A stretch of 38,895 nt of DNA, from positions 1-38,895 of the forward strand of contig CABQJV010000022.1 in NCBI GenBank assembly GCA_902464565.1, written 5' to 3'. Every line of letters starts with the position of its first letter. Positions within the stretch are counted from its first letter, which is position 1. The DNA is from an uncultured Collinsella sp. GTDB lineage: Bacteria > Actinomycetota > Coriobacteriia > Coriobacteriales > Coriobacteriaceae. Positions 23,987 to 32,250 of this stretch are shown in pieces. The notes beneath the pieces were generated by a model. The model saw only the letters and a list, made by a program, of their open reading frames with translations, did no database searches and was not told where the DNA came from. The translations under genes and the position numbers were made by a program.

Positions 23987-25027
23987 ATGTCTGAGCTCAA
24001 CCCCGTCCGCATTGCCGTTATCGGCGCCGGCGCCATGGGCCGCAACCACATCCGCTTTGTCACCGAGGAGCCCGAGGCCGAGCTCGTCGCCATCGCCGAC
24101 GCCTTTGAGGGCGCCCGCGCCACGGCCGAGGCCGCCGGCGTGCCGTTTTACACCGATCCCGCCCAGATGATGGACGAGGTCAAGCCCGAGGCCGTCATTA
24201 TCGCCACCCCCAACGACCTGCACCTGGGCGTTGCTCGCGAGGCTGTGAAGCGCAATATCGTGCCGTTGGTCGAAAAGCCGATCTCCAACGACCTGGAGGA
24301 TGCCCAGGCTTTCGCTGCCGAGGCCGAGACCGCCGGCGTGCCCGTGCTCGTGGGCCAGCACCGTCGCCACAACCCCTTCGTCAACAAGGCCAAGGAGATC
24401 ATCGAGTCCGGCGAGCTGGGCAAGCTCACCGTGTCGAGCTTCCACTACATGATCTATAAGAATGACGAGTACTTCGACGTCGAGTGGCGCCGCAAGAAGG
24501 GCGCCGGCCCGATCCTGGTCAACCTGGTGCACGACGTCGACCTGCTCCGCTACCTGCTGGGCGAGCCCGTTGCCGTCCAGGGCATGCAGTCCAGCGCCGC
24601 CCGCGGTTTTGAGACCGAGGACTCCGCCGTGGTCAACGTCCGTTTTGCCGATGGCGCGCTTGCGAGCATGACCATCTCCGACGCCACCGCCAGCCCCTGG
24701 AACTGGGAGGCAACCGCTCGAGAGGATCCGCAGTACCGCCCCTTCGACGCCGACGCCTACTTTATCGGCGGCACTAAGGGTGCTCTTTCGCTGCCCCGCC
24801 TGCACCAGTTCTCCTACGACGGCGCCTCCAACTGGCACAAGCCGCTGCAGATGGAGATTCCGGCCGTCGACCCGGCACTGCCGCACAAGATGCAGCTCAA
24901 GCACTTTGTGAAGGTTGTCCGCCGCGAGGTCGAGCCCGTCGTAACCCCCGCCGATAACGTCAAGACGCTCACGCTTCTCAACGCCATCAAGGAGGCCGCC
25001 GAGACCGGCCAGCTCGTCGAGCTGTAA
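23987..25027 (+). CDS. Gfo/Idh/MocA family oxidoreductase
   Basis: The 346-residue NAD(P)-dependent sugar or cyclitol dehydrogenase has an N-terminal Rossmann motif VIGAGAMGRNH and a VPLVEKPIS segment with the family Lys near residue 95. The C-terminal domain has HDVDLLRYLLG, holding the conserved His near 183. AAGGAG precedes the ATG. It closes the operon, and terminator-like hairpins follow. With the SDR it may carry out successive oxidation steps on one substrate. Confidence 0.92.
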   Translation: MSELNPVRIAVIGAGAMGRNHIRFVTEEPEAELVAIADAFEGARATAEAAGVPFYTDPAQMMDEVKPEAVIIATPNDLHLGVAREAVKRNIVPLVEKPISNDLEDAQAFAAEAETAGVPVLVGQHRRHNPFVNKAKEIIESGELGKLTVSSFHYMIYKNDEYFDVEWRRKKGAGPILVNLVHDVDLLRYLLGEPVAVQGMQSSAARGFETEDSAVVNVRFADGALASMTISDATASPWNWEATAREDPQYRPFDADAYFIGGTKGALSLPRLHQFSYDGASNWHKPLQMEIPAVDPALPHKMQLKHFVKVVRREVEPVVTPADNVKTLTLLNAIKEAAETGQLVEL

Positions 25028-25099
25028 TACTTTAGGGCGGGTCGCGGCAAACTCCTATGCCGAACCCCTCGGCCCGCCACCAACAAGCCCCTCTTCTTC

Positions 25100-25135
25100 G
25101 CCCCGCGAGCAGCCTCCTGCCCGCGGGGCATTTTG
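25100..25135 (+). terminator. Terminator after the SDR-MFS-oxidoreductase operon
   Basis: GCCCCGCG at 25100-25107 pairs with CGCGGGGC at 25122-25129, followed by ATTTTG. A second GC-rich stem-forming stretch lies just after the oxidoreductase stop (25035-25078). Confidence 0.65.
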
Positions 25136-25208
25136 CTACCTTGCCGACGATTTTTCTGGAGCGGGGGGCTATTTTGCACCTCGGCTTGATTCGTTCGCCA
25201 CGAAACGC

Positions 25209-25344
25209 GCCTATCTACTACGTTTAGCCGATCGCCCTCAACCATGCCAAATTTCTCGAAATAAAAACCGCAGGTAGACGGGTTGCATATTTTCGGAAAA
25301 CCGGGGGATGGTCGACCAATACGGTTCAAACGTAGTAGATAGGC
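25209..25344. repeat. Widely spaced inverted repeat (17 bp perfect arms, 102 nt apart)
   Basis: GCCTATCTACTACGTTT at 25209-25225 is exactly complementary to 25328-25344, and homology extends a few bases further with mismatches (CGAAACGC and GTTTTC). The interior has no open gene and ends with GGTCGACC. It lies in the 411 bp gap before tex, together with the terminator at 25100. Confidence 0.75.
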
Positions 25345-25438
25345 CGTTTTCATGGCGCGGCCCCAAAACAGTCTTTTGGGACGGGTGGTATCCTTGGTAG
25401 CCCTGTGCTGCAAACGCACCTTAAACGCAAGGAGTCCC

Positions 25439-27586
25439 ATGGATCTTATCGCCCAGCTCGCCCGCGAGCTCAACCTTAAGGCCGCCAACGTCGAGGCAGC
25501 CGTCAAGCTCATCGACGAGGGCAACACCATCCCCTTTATCTCGCGCTACCGCAAGGAAGCCACGGGTGGCATGGACGACGTCGCCCTGCGCGCGCTCGAC
25601 GAGCGCCTGTCCTACCTGCGCAATCTTGAACAGCGCAAAGAGGACGTCATTCTGCTCATCGACGCCCAGGGCAAACTTACGCCCGAGCTCGAACAGCAAA
25701 TTCGCGAGGCCACGCAGCTCCAGCGTGTCGAGGACCTCTACAAGCCCTACCGCAAAAAGCGCATGACCCGCGCACAGAAGGCCCGCGAGGCAGGCCTGGA
25801 GCCACTTGCCAACATGGTCATCATGCAGGCCTCGGCCAAGGGCAGCGCGCTCGACGCCGCCGCGGCATACGTCAACGAGGAAGCCGGCTTCGACACGCCC
25901 GAGAAGGCGCTCGCCGGCGCGGCGGACATCGTGGCCGAGACGGTGGCCGAGGACCCCGAGAACGTCGCCGACCTGCGTGCCTTTACGCAAAACACCGCAG
26001 ACATCGTCGTCGAGGCCACCGACCCCACCGAGAAGACCCCCTACGAGCCGTACTACAGCTATGATGAGCCGCTGCGCCGTATACCCAACCACCGCGTGCT
26101 GGCTATCGACCGCGGTGAGCGCGAGGGCAAGCTCCGCGTGCGCGTGAACGTCGACGGCGCCGCCGCCACGGCACGCCTCGGCAGCCGTTGGCCCCGACGC
26201 CAAGGCGTCTTCGCGCCCGTCTTTGACGCCGCCATCGCCGACGGTTACAAGCGCCTCATGGCCCCCTCGCTGGAGCGCGAGGCCCGTGCCAAGCTCACCG
26301 TTCGCGCCCAGACCGAGGCCATCAACATCTTTGCCAAGAATCTCGAGGGCCTGCTCTCGGCACGCCCCGTGCGCGGCGCCCGCGTGCTCGCGCTCGATCC
26401 GGGCTACCGCACCGGCTGCAAGGTCGCCGTTATGGACGAGACCGGCAAGCTGCTCGACCACGGCGTGGTCTACCCCACCAAGCCGCGCCACGACGTCGCC
26501 GGCACCAAGCGCGAACTCGCCCGCCTCGTCAAAAAGGACGGCGTCAACACCATCGTCATCGGCAACGGCACCGCCAGCCGCGAGACCGAGGAAGTCGTCT
26601 CGGAGTTCATTGCCGAGCAGGCGCCCAGCCTTCGCTACACCATCGTTAACGAAGCCGGCGCGTCGGTGTACTCCGCCTCCGAGCTCGCCAGCCAGGAATA
26701 TCCCGACCTGGACGTCACCGTGCGTGGCGCCATGAGCCTGGGCCGCCGCCTGCAGGACCCGCTGGCAGAGCTCGTCAAGATCCCGCCCCAGTCCATCGGC
26801 GTTGGCCAGTACCAGCACGACCTTGACCAGGCCGAGCTTTCGCGCACCCTGGGCCACGTGGTGGAGGACGTCGTCAACCGCGTAGGCGTCAACGTAAACA
26901 CCGCGAGCGCAAGTCTGCTGGGATACGTATCGGGCATTACGCCGAGCGTGGCCAAAAACATCGTGGCCTACCGCGAGGAAAACGGCGCCTTTACCGATCG
27001 CCGCCAGCTCAAGAAGGTCCCCAAGCTGGGACCCAAGGCATACCTCAACGCCGCGGGTTTCCTGCGCATTAGCGGCGGTAAGAACCCGCTCGACGCGACG
27101 AGCGTCCACCCCGAAAGCTACGAGGTGGCCACGGCCGTCCTAGAACGCGCCGGCGTTAAATCAAGCGAGCTCAGCCGCGGCGGCGTGCCCGACATCGAGC
27201 GCCGTCTGGGCAGTATCTCGGCGCTGGCAAGTGACCTGAACTGCGGCACCCTCACGCTCATCGACATCGTCAACGAGCTCAAGAAGCCCGGCCGCGACCC
27301 GCGCGACGACGCGCCCGAGGTGGTCTTTAGCCGCTCGGCGCTTTCCATCGACGACCTAGAGCCCGGCATGGAACTCAAGGGCACGGTGCGCAACGTTGTG
27401 GACTTTGGCGCCTTCGTCGACGTGGGAGTGCACCAGGACGGCCTCGTACATATCTCTAAGCTGGCCAACCGCTTTGTCAAGCACCCCAGCGACGTCGTGC
27501 GCGTCGGTGACACGGTCAAGGTGTGGGTCGAAAAGGTCGATCGCGACCGCAAGAAGATCTCACTCACCATGGTACAGGACAAGTAA
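25439..27586 (+). CDS. tex: Tex-like RNA-binding transcriptional accessory protein
   Basis: The 715-residue cytoplasmic nucleic-acid-binding protein is associated with transcription. It has the Tex N-terminal helical region (IPFISRYRKEATGGMDD), and a YqgF/RNase H-like domain beginning at VLALDPGYRTGCKVAVMD near residue 318. Helix-hairpin-helix motifs follow (VNVNTASASLLGYVSGI), and then a C-terminal S1 domain (GMELKGTVRNVVDFGAFVDV). ATG 25439 follows AAGGAG and matches the usual Tex start; the open frame begins further upstream in repeat DNA. Length fits full-size Tex proteins. Confidence 0.96.
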   Translation: MDLIAQLARELNLKAANVEAAVKLIDEGNTIPFISRYRKEATGGMDDVALRALDERLSYLRNLEQRKEDVILLIDAQGKLTPELEQQIREATQLQRVEDLYKPYRKKRMTRAQKAREAGLEPLANMVIMQASAKGSALDAAAAYVNEEAGFDTPEKALAGAADIVAETVAEDPENVADLRAFTQNTADIVVEATDPTEKTPYEPYYSYDEPLRRIPNHRVLAIDRGEREGKLRVRVNVDGAAATARLGSRWPRRQGVFAPVFDAAIADGYKRLMAPSLEREARAKLTVRAQTEAINIFAKNLEGLLSARPVRGARVLALDPGYRTGCKVAVMDETGKLLDHGVVYPTKPRHDVAGTKRELARLVKKDGVNTIVIGNGTASRETEEVVSEFIAEQAPSLRYTIVNEAGASVYSASELASQEYPDLDVTVRGAMSLGRRLQDPLAELVKIPPQSIGVGQYQHDLDQAELSRTLGHVVEDVVNRVGVNVNTASASLLGYVSGITPSVAKNIVAYREENGAFTDRRQLKKVPKLGPKAYLNAAGFLRISGGKNPLDATSVHPESYEVATAVLERAGVKSSELSRGGVPDIERRLGSISALASDLNCGTLTLIDIVNELKKPGRDPRDDAPEVVFSRSALSIDDLEPGMELKGTVRNVVDFGAFVDVGVHQDGLVHISKLANRFVKHPSDVVRVGDTVKVWVEKVDRDRKKISLTMVQDK

Positions 27587-27596
27587 ACCGCCAAAG

Positions 27597-27812
27597 CAAA
27601 GGTACCCCCTGTAGCGATGTGCAAAATCGCGAGTATTCTGCAAATTCCACCGTTCCGGATGCCCCTCAGAGACGAAAAAGCAAAAAAAACAGCCCCCGTT
27701 TTAGCGTCGTCAGAGCCAAAACGGGGGCCGTTCCATGCTTCGGTTAACTGATAAAGACCTTTACCTTGCTGAATACTCTCAATTTTGCACGGCGCAGGCG
27801 GGGGTACCTTTG
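27597..27812. repeat. Long imperfect inverted repeat between convergent tex and transaldolase genes
   Basis: About 47 bp at 27597-27643 and 27766-27812 are complementary at roughly 38 positions. The outer CAAAGGTACCCCC blocks and inner GTGCAAAAT and GAGTATTC blocks are exact. The terminator at 27691-27728 sits within the loop. Confidence 0.75.
27683..27728 (-). terminator. Rho-independent terminator on the minus strand
   Basis: GCCCCCGTTTT (27692-27702) pairs with AAAACGGGGGC (27718-27728). On the minus strand the stem is followed by TG and a run of eight T residues (complement of 27683-27690), so it suits transcripts arriving from the transaldolase gene. Confidence 0.75.
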
Positions 27813-27814
27813 CC

Positions 27815-27845
27815 CACGGCAGGATATGGAAGCCAAGCGCCAACT
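27815..27845 (-). pseudogene. Decayed duplicate of the transaldolase 3' end
   Basis: The minus strand reads GLxLGFHILP-like codons: ACGGCAGGATATGGAA is identical to the last codons of the gene at 27970-28674. Matches continue over about 27 bp with three substitutions. It has lost the stop codon and lies 125 bp downstream of the real end. Confidence 0.55.
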
Positions 27846-27867
27846 TGCTGGCAAGCTCGTGCCGGCA

Positions 27868-27939
27868 GCCCCGGCCTTTCCTTTGCCTAGCGCGACCCTC
27901 GCGGAGCGCGTGAGCGATAGGGAAAGGAAAGGCCGGGGC
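27868..27939. repeat. Hairpin with perfect 17 bp GC-rich arms
   Basis: GCCCCGGCCTTTCCTTT at 27868-27884 is exactly complementary to 27923-27939. The 38 nt loop has further short pairing (GCGCGA and GAGCGCG). It lies 30 bp beyond the transaldolase stop and could act as a processing or termination structure. Confidence 0.75.
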
Positions 27940-27969
27940 GAACAGCCCACGGTACAGTCGGTGTTCGCG

Positions 27970-28674
27970 CTACGGCAGGATATGGAAACCGAGCGCCGCG
28001 ATATCCTTGGCAAAACCGCGCACGGTATCGAGCGAGACCTCGTACGGGTCGCGACCAATGTTCTTGCGCTTGGCCAGGATGCTGTTGGGCACCGTGATGA
28101 TCTGGCAACCGCAGGCCTCGGCCTGGTAAATGTTGATAAGCTCGCGCGTGGACGCCCACAGGACCTCACAGTTGGGCTTGGCGGCGGCCTTCTTGACCGA
28201 CTCCGTCATAAACGGAATGGGATCGACGCCGGTATCGGCAATACGGCCGGCAAAAAGCGAGATGATGGACGGCGTCTCGGCGTCAACGGCATCGATCATC
28301 TCGTCGACCTGCTTAGGCGTAAAGATGGTGGTGACGTTGACCTTGATGCCGTCGGTCGAAAGCTTGCGGACCAACTCGGCGGTGGACTCGCCCTTGGTGG
28401 TCACGCACGGAATCTTGACGTAGACGTTCTCGGCCCAGGTAGCAATCTCGCGGGCCTCGACCTCCATGGTCTCGACGTCGTCGGCAAAGACCTCAAACGA
28501 GACGGACACATCGGTGATGTGGGCCAGAACCTCCTTGGCAAACGCGCGGTAATCCGTCACGCCACCCTTCTTCATAAGGGACGGGTTGGTCGTGAAACCC
28601 TGAACGTTGCCGTTCTCGTACATGTCGAGCATGCCCTCGAGGTTTGCACCGTCAGCGAACACCTTGATTGCCAT
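27970..28674 (-). CDS. Transaldolase / fructose-6-phosphate aldolase family protein
   Basis: The 234-residue TIM-barrel enzyme of carbohydrate metabolism forms a Schiff base through Lys87 in VYVKIPC. The N-terminus (IKVFADGANLEGMLDMYENGN) contains Asp8 and GFTTNPSLMKKGG, standard transaldolase family elements. The C-terminus has KRKNIGRDPYEVSLDTVRGF. It is larger than the shortest FSA-type enzymes but lacks the extension of classic transaldolase. AAAGGA precedes the ATG. A possible promoter (TTGATA-17-TAGCAG on the minus strand, 28739-28711) is weak. It may serve the pentose phosphate pathway. Confidence 0.88.
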   Translation of the reverse strand: MAIKVFADGANLEGMLDMYENGNVQGFTTNPSLMKKGGVTDYRAFAKEVLAHITDVSVSFEVFADDVETMEVEAREIATWAENVYVKIPCVTTKGESTAELVRKLSTDGIKVNVTTIFTPKQVDEMIDAVDAETPSIISLFAGRIADTGVDPIPFMTESVKKAAAKPNCEVLWASTRELINIYQAEACGCQIITVPNSILAKRKNIGRDPYEVSLDTVRGFAKDIAALGFHILP

Positions 28675-28867
28675 CTGCCTGATTCCTTTCGTTTGTATAC
28701 GGCCGATAAACTGCTAAACACTTTACCTACGTTTATCAAGGCGTGAACTGCGGTTTTTTATCTTCTCGGCGAACGGTATAAACACCTCAGTGTTTGGATT
28801 GATAAATCGATTGAGCATGCAAAAGCAAAGAGTCGCAGTTTGAGCAAACGTCAGAACGCGGGATTCA

Positions 28868-29128
28868 TTAGATGAGGCCAAAATGCCGCATCGCTGTGAC
28901 GGTGCCGTCGTGTGCGACATCGTCGGTCACGTAGTCGGCGACCGCCTTGACCTCGGGCATGGCGTTGCCCATGGCGACAGCCGTCTCGACCGCAGCGAGC
29001 ATGCCCAGGTCGTTGCCCGAATCGCCGAAGCCAAAGGTGCGCGCATTTCCTTCGCGGCCCAGATACGCCAGCGCTCGCGCCACGCCCACGCCCTTGTCAA
29101 TACCCTTGGGGCTCAGCTCGCGGTTTGC
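28868..29128 (-). pseudogene. C-terminal remnant of a HAD (Cof-type) hydrolase
   Basis: About 85 residues match the end of Cof-type HAD phosphatases: ELSPKGIDKGVG, then the DxxxN motif TFGFGDSGNDLGML and AVAMGNAMPEVKAVADYVT. The N-terminal DxD motif and cap domain are absent. Upstream of about 29128 the frame runs on to 29245 with unrelated sequence and reaches the terminator at 29222-29256. The break marks a junction between this gene and the island. The 28675-28867 gap holds only a small AACAC-CTCA-GTGTT stem. Confidence 0.75.
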
Positions 29129-29221
29129 TTGCTGGGCTCGCTTGGAAGATCGGCGGTAAACGCGTCTCCCAGTCAATCCGGCACCGCCGAGGCAAACCCC
29201 ACACGCGCCCGCCAACGCAAA

Positions 29222-29256
29222 GGTCCGGCGGGGCGCACCTAGCATCCCGCCGGACC
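29222..29256 (-). terminator. Hairpin terminator after the esterase gene
   Basis: GGTCCGGCGGG at 29222-29232 pairs with CCCGCCGGACC at 29246-29256 around a 13 nt loop. It lies 34 bp after the esterase stop on the minus strand and is followed there only by TTTGCG, so its U tract is weak. Confidence 0.65.
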
Positions 29257-29289
29257 GTCACTCGTCCAGAAGGCCGCCGCGACGAGCCC

Positions 29290-30369
29290 CTAGATCTTCG
29301 TAAGCTCCTCGGAGATGACGCGGCAGACGTCCTCGGCCTGAGGCATCACGCCGTACATCTCGAAGAAGCCGTGGTCGCAGCCGCGATAGCGAATCGCGGC
29401 AACGTCAACGCCCGCATCCTGCAACCTCATCGCGAACAACTCGTCCTGATAGCGCAGGTAGTCATACTCGGAAGAGATGATGACCGTGCGGGGGAACACG
29501 CTCACGTCCTCCGCGAACAGGGCAGACACCCTCGGGTCGAGCATCTCCTCCGCATTTCCGTTGGTATACATCAGCGGCAGGTTGTCGTTGGCATTGCGGA
29601 TGCGATCCACCCTGCTCAGAGCCTCGGCCCTCTGGTCCTTCACGATCTCATAGAGGTCATAGGACCATTCCTCCGGAACGGGGCCGCCATCGACGAGCGG
29701 ATACAGCTCGACCACGAGCTTGATCCTGTCCGCATGGGACCCGTCGAGGACGACGGCGTTGGTCAGGCTTCCGCCCGCGGAGTCGCCAGCCACGGCGACT
29801 CGCGTCGCGTCGACACCCAGCTCATCCGCATGCTCGACAAGCCAGCCGAGCGTCTTCACGCAGTCCTCGACGCCACCAGGGAACATCGTCTCGGGAGACA
29901 GACGGTACTCCGGGTAGATCGCGACACAGCCCGTTCGCTCCACGATATCGCGCAGGCAGTTCTCGTACTGGCCAATGTTGCCCACCATAAAGCCGCCGCC
30001 ATGGATGAACACGAGCGCGGCAGAACCGCTCTCGTGGCTCTCGGGCGTGAAGACGTGCAGGGGAATGCCCCTGTCGCCAAAGTTCATGACGACGGTCTTC
30101 TTGGCAACGCCCACGCCCCTCACGACGTGGGTCTCCTTGTTGGGCGCGGAGCGCCACGCGATCACGTCCACCGGCCCCGCCGTCGCCGGACCGGCAGCGA
30201 GCTTCGCGTGGGCACGCACATAGACGCGCGGATCGAGCACGTGCTCGCGCTCATCTCCCGGCACGGGCTTCAGTAGGAGCTTCAGCCCGTTGGGCTCGAC
30301 GACCTCCCTAGCTCCACGCTCAAGCACTTCAAGCTCGGAAGCGGGGTATTTCCTCTCCTCAGCGCCCAT
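29290..30369 (-). CDS. Alpha/beta hydrolase, HSL-type esterase
   Basis: The 359-residue serine hydrolase has oxyanion motif HGGGF (123-127), nucleophile Ser197 in GDSAGG, Asp303 in EYDYLR and His333 in CDHGFFE. The first 90 residues form an extra N-terminal cap (ASELEVLERGAREVVE). It ends the PTS operon, and its start is 2 nt from the reductase stop, indicating coupling. It could remove acyl groups from an imported sugar derivative; this is inference. A role independent of the sugar is also possible. Confidence 0.9.
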   Translation of the reverse strand: MGAEERKYPASELEVLERGAREVVEPNGLKLLLKPVPGDEREHVLDPRVYVRAHAKLAAGPATAGPVDVIAWRSAPNKETHVVRGVGVAKKTVVMNFGDRGIPLHVFTPESHESGSAALVFIHGGGFMVGNIGQYENCLRDIVERTGCVAIYPEYRLSPETMFPGGVEDCVKTLGWLVEHADELGVDATRVAVAGDSAGGSLTNAVVLDGSHADRIKLVVELYPLVDGGPVPEEWSYDLYEIVKDQRAEALSRVDRIRNANDNLPLMYTNGNAEEMLDPRVSALFAEDVSVFPRTVIISSEYDYLRYQDELFAMRLQDAGVDVAAIRYRGCDHGFFEMYGVMPQAEDVCRVISEELTKI

Positions 30370-30371
30370 GG

Positions 30372-31316
30372 CTAGCCGATCTTCAGCTCGTCAAGCTTGG
30401 CGTCAAGCTTGGCCATTTCATCGGCGGAAAGCTCCCACTCGAACGCCTCGCAGTTCTGAATCGCGTGGGCGTCCGTGCGCACGCCAACGAGCGCGGTGCC
30501 CACGTACTCCTTCTGGGTGCTCCAGTTCACGGCGACCTGTGCCACGGGCTTGTCGTGAGCCTCGGCGATCTCGTCCATGACCTTGAGCAGCTCCTGGACG
30601 CGAGAGAACTTGGGCTCTTGGAAGTAGTCGTAGAAGCCGGCGCGAACGTCGCCCTCCTCGAACTTTGGCAGCTCGCGGAACTTGCCCGACAGGATGCCCG
30701 CGCCAAGGGAGCCATAGGTGAAGGAGTCGATGCCATGCTCGTAGCCCCACTTGATGAGGTCCTCGGAGGAGCGGTCGACCATGGAGTAGGGCGGCTGCTG
30801 GACGTCGACCTGAGCGACCTTCTCGCACTCCTCGATCATCTCGGGCGTGAAGTTGGAGACGCCGATGTGGCGAATCTTGCCTTGCTCCTTGAGGAGTTGG
30901 AGGGCGCACATCGTCTCGGAGAACGGGGTCTTGGCGTCGGGCCAGTGCACGAAATAAAAGTCGATGTAGTCGGTGCGGAGGTTGCGCAGCGAGCTCTCGA
31001 CCTCCCTCATGATGTTCTTGAACGAGGAGTCGCGGTCATAGCCGGCGGCGCTAGTGATCAGGCCAACCTTGGTCGAGAGCAGGTAGCTCTCTCGGTCGAC
31101 GCCCCTGAGCGCGTTGCCGACGACCTTCTCGGACGTGCCGTTGCCATAGCACGGCGCCGTGTCGATGAGGTTGACGCCGTGATCGAGCATGGTGCGGATG
31201 GCGGACATGCTAGCGGCGTCATCGTTCTCACCAAAGGAGTCGCCGCCGATCGCCCAGGTGCCCACGGCGAGCTGGGAGACGTCGACGTCGGAGTTCTTGA
31301 GGTGCGTGTAGCGCAT
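30372..31316 (-). CDS. Aldo/keto reductase
   Basis: The 314-residue TIM-barrel NADPH oxidoreductase has the catalytic tetrad Asp52, Tyr57, Lys83 and His124 (NLIDTAPCYG; LLSTKVG; YFVHWPD). HIGVSNFTPEMIEE and a C-terminal cofactor segment also fit the family. It follows the PTS IID gene by 97 bp with an AGAAGGAGAG site, and precedes the esterase. It could reduce or oxidise the sugar entering through the PTS. Confidence 0.93.
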   Translation of the reverse strand: MRYTHLKNSDVDVSQLAVGTWAIGGDSFGENDDAASMSAIRTMLDHGVNLIDTAPCYGNGTSEKVVGNALRGVDRESYLLSTKVGLITSAAGYDRDSSFKNIMREVESSLRNLRTDYIDFYFVHWPDAKTPFSETMCALQLLKEQGKIRHIGVSNFTPEMIEECEKVAQVDVQQPPYSMVDRSSEDLIKWGYEHGIDSFTYGSLGAGILSGKFRELPKFEEGDVRAGFYDYFQEPKFSRVQELLKVMDEIAEAHDKPVAQVAVNWSTQKEYVGTALVGVRTDAHAIQNCEAFEWELSADEMAKLDAKLDELKIG

Positions 31317-31413
31317 GTTCTCTCCTTCTAATGGGGCGGCACACGTCGAATGTCCTCGATCGCGTGCCGCCTGGAATTGCCTTGAACAAACTTCGAATGA
31401 TCCGGAAGCCGTC

Positions 31414-32250
31414 TTACACGATGCCCACGAGGCCGAGGACGAGTGCCAGAATCATGATGCCAACCAGGATGATGTTGACGTTCACGTTCTTCTTGCGCAG
31501 GAGCCAGAGGACGACGAGCGTAAGACCCAGGGGCACGATGCCCTTGAAGATCGAGTCGAGGTAGGTCTGGATCATGACGGGGTCAGAGTCCTGAACCGGA
31601 ATGGACAGGATCGTGTTGAATTGGACGTTCGCCGCGGTCATGGCGCCAATCATCACGAGGCCGATCGTGGAGGTCGCCTTGGTGATGAGCTTCATGAGAC
31701 CACCCTCGTACATCTCGGAGATGAAGTTGGTGCCCATGCTGAAGCCGAGGTAGGTCATGAAGTATCGACAGAGGATCGACGGGATGTTGTAGATCAGCAG
31801 GAACATGATCGCGCCGAGGGGCGAGCCGCTCATGGCGAGATTGATGCCGATACCGGCGGCGATAACACGCAGGACGCCCCAGAAGATTGCGTCGCCGATG
31901 CCGGACATCGGGCCCATCAGGGAGACCTTGATACCGTCGATGGACTCAGTGTCGAAGTCTTCGTGCTGCGAGTTCTCCCTCTCCATGGAGGCGACGAGGC
32001 CCATGGCGAACGTGCCGACGTTCTGGGTAATGTTATACCAAGTCGTGTGACGCTTCATGGCGTCGGCACGGGCCTCGGGGTCATCGGCGTAGTAGCGGTT
32101 AAGCGCGGGCTGGACGGAGTACAGCCAGCCGTCGGCGCCAGCCTTGACGGAACCGCCGGCGCAGGAGGCGAACACGGAGAAGGAGCGCAGGAAAATGCTG
32201 TTGAGCATCTTCTTGTCTTCAGGGCTCACATTCTTGGTCAGGTTGCTCAT
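31414..32250 (-). CDS. PTS mannose/fructose/sorbose family IID component
   Basis: The 278-residue membrane component of a mannose-family PTS has typical segments: MLNSIFLRSFSVFASCAGG, then GWLYSVQPALNRYY and SLMGPMSGIGDAIFWGVLR, and a hydrophobic C-terminus. With IIC it forms the sugar channel. Its ATG overlaps the IIC stop by 4 nt (ATGA). It is intact. Confidence 0.95.
   Translation of the reverse strand: MSNLTKNVSPEDKKMLNSIFLRSFSVFASCAGGSVKAGADGWLYSVQPALNRYYADDPEARADAMKRHTTWYNITQNVGTFAMGLVASMERENSQHEDFDTESIDGIKVSLMGPMSGIGDAIFWGVLRVIAAGIGINLAMSGSPLGAIMFLLIYNIPSILCRYFMTYLGFSMGTNFISEMYEGGLMKLITKATSTIGLVMIGAMTAANVQFNTILSIPVQDSDPVMIQTYLDSIFKGIVPLGLTLVVLWLLRKKNVNVNIILVGIMILALVLGLVGIV

Noticed and set aside
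25421..27109. 562-codon open frame opposite tex
   Set aside because: It is antisense to conserved Tex motifs, with no ribosome-binding site and no domain seen.
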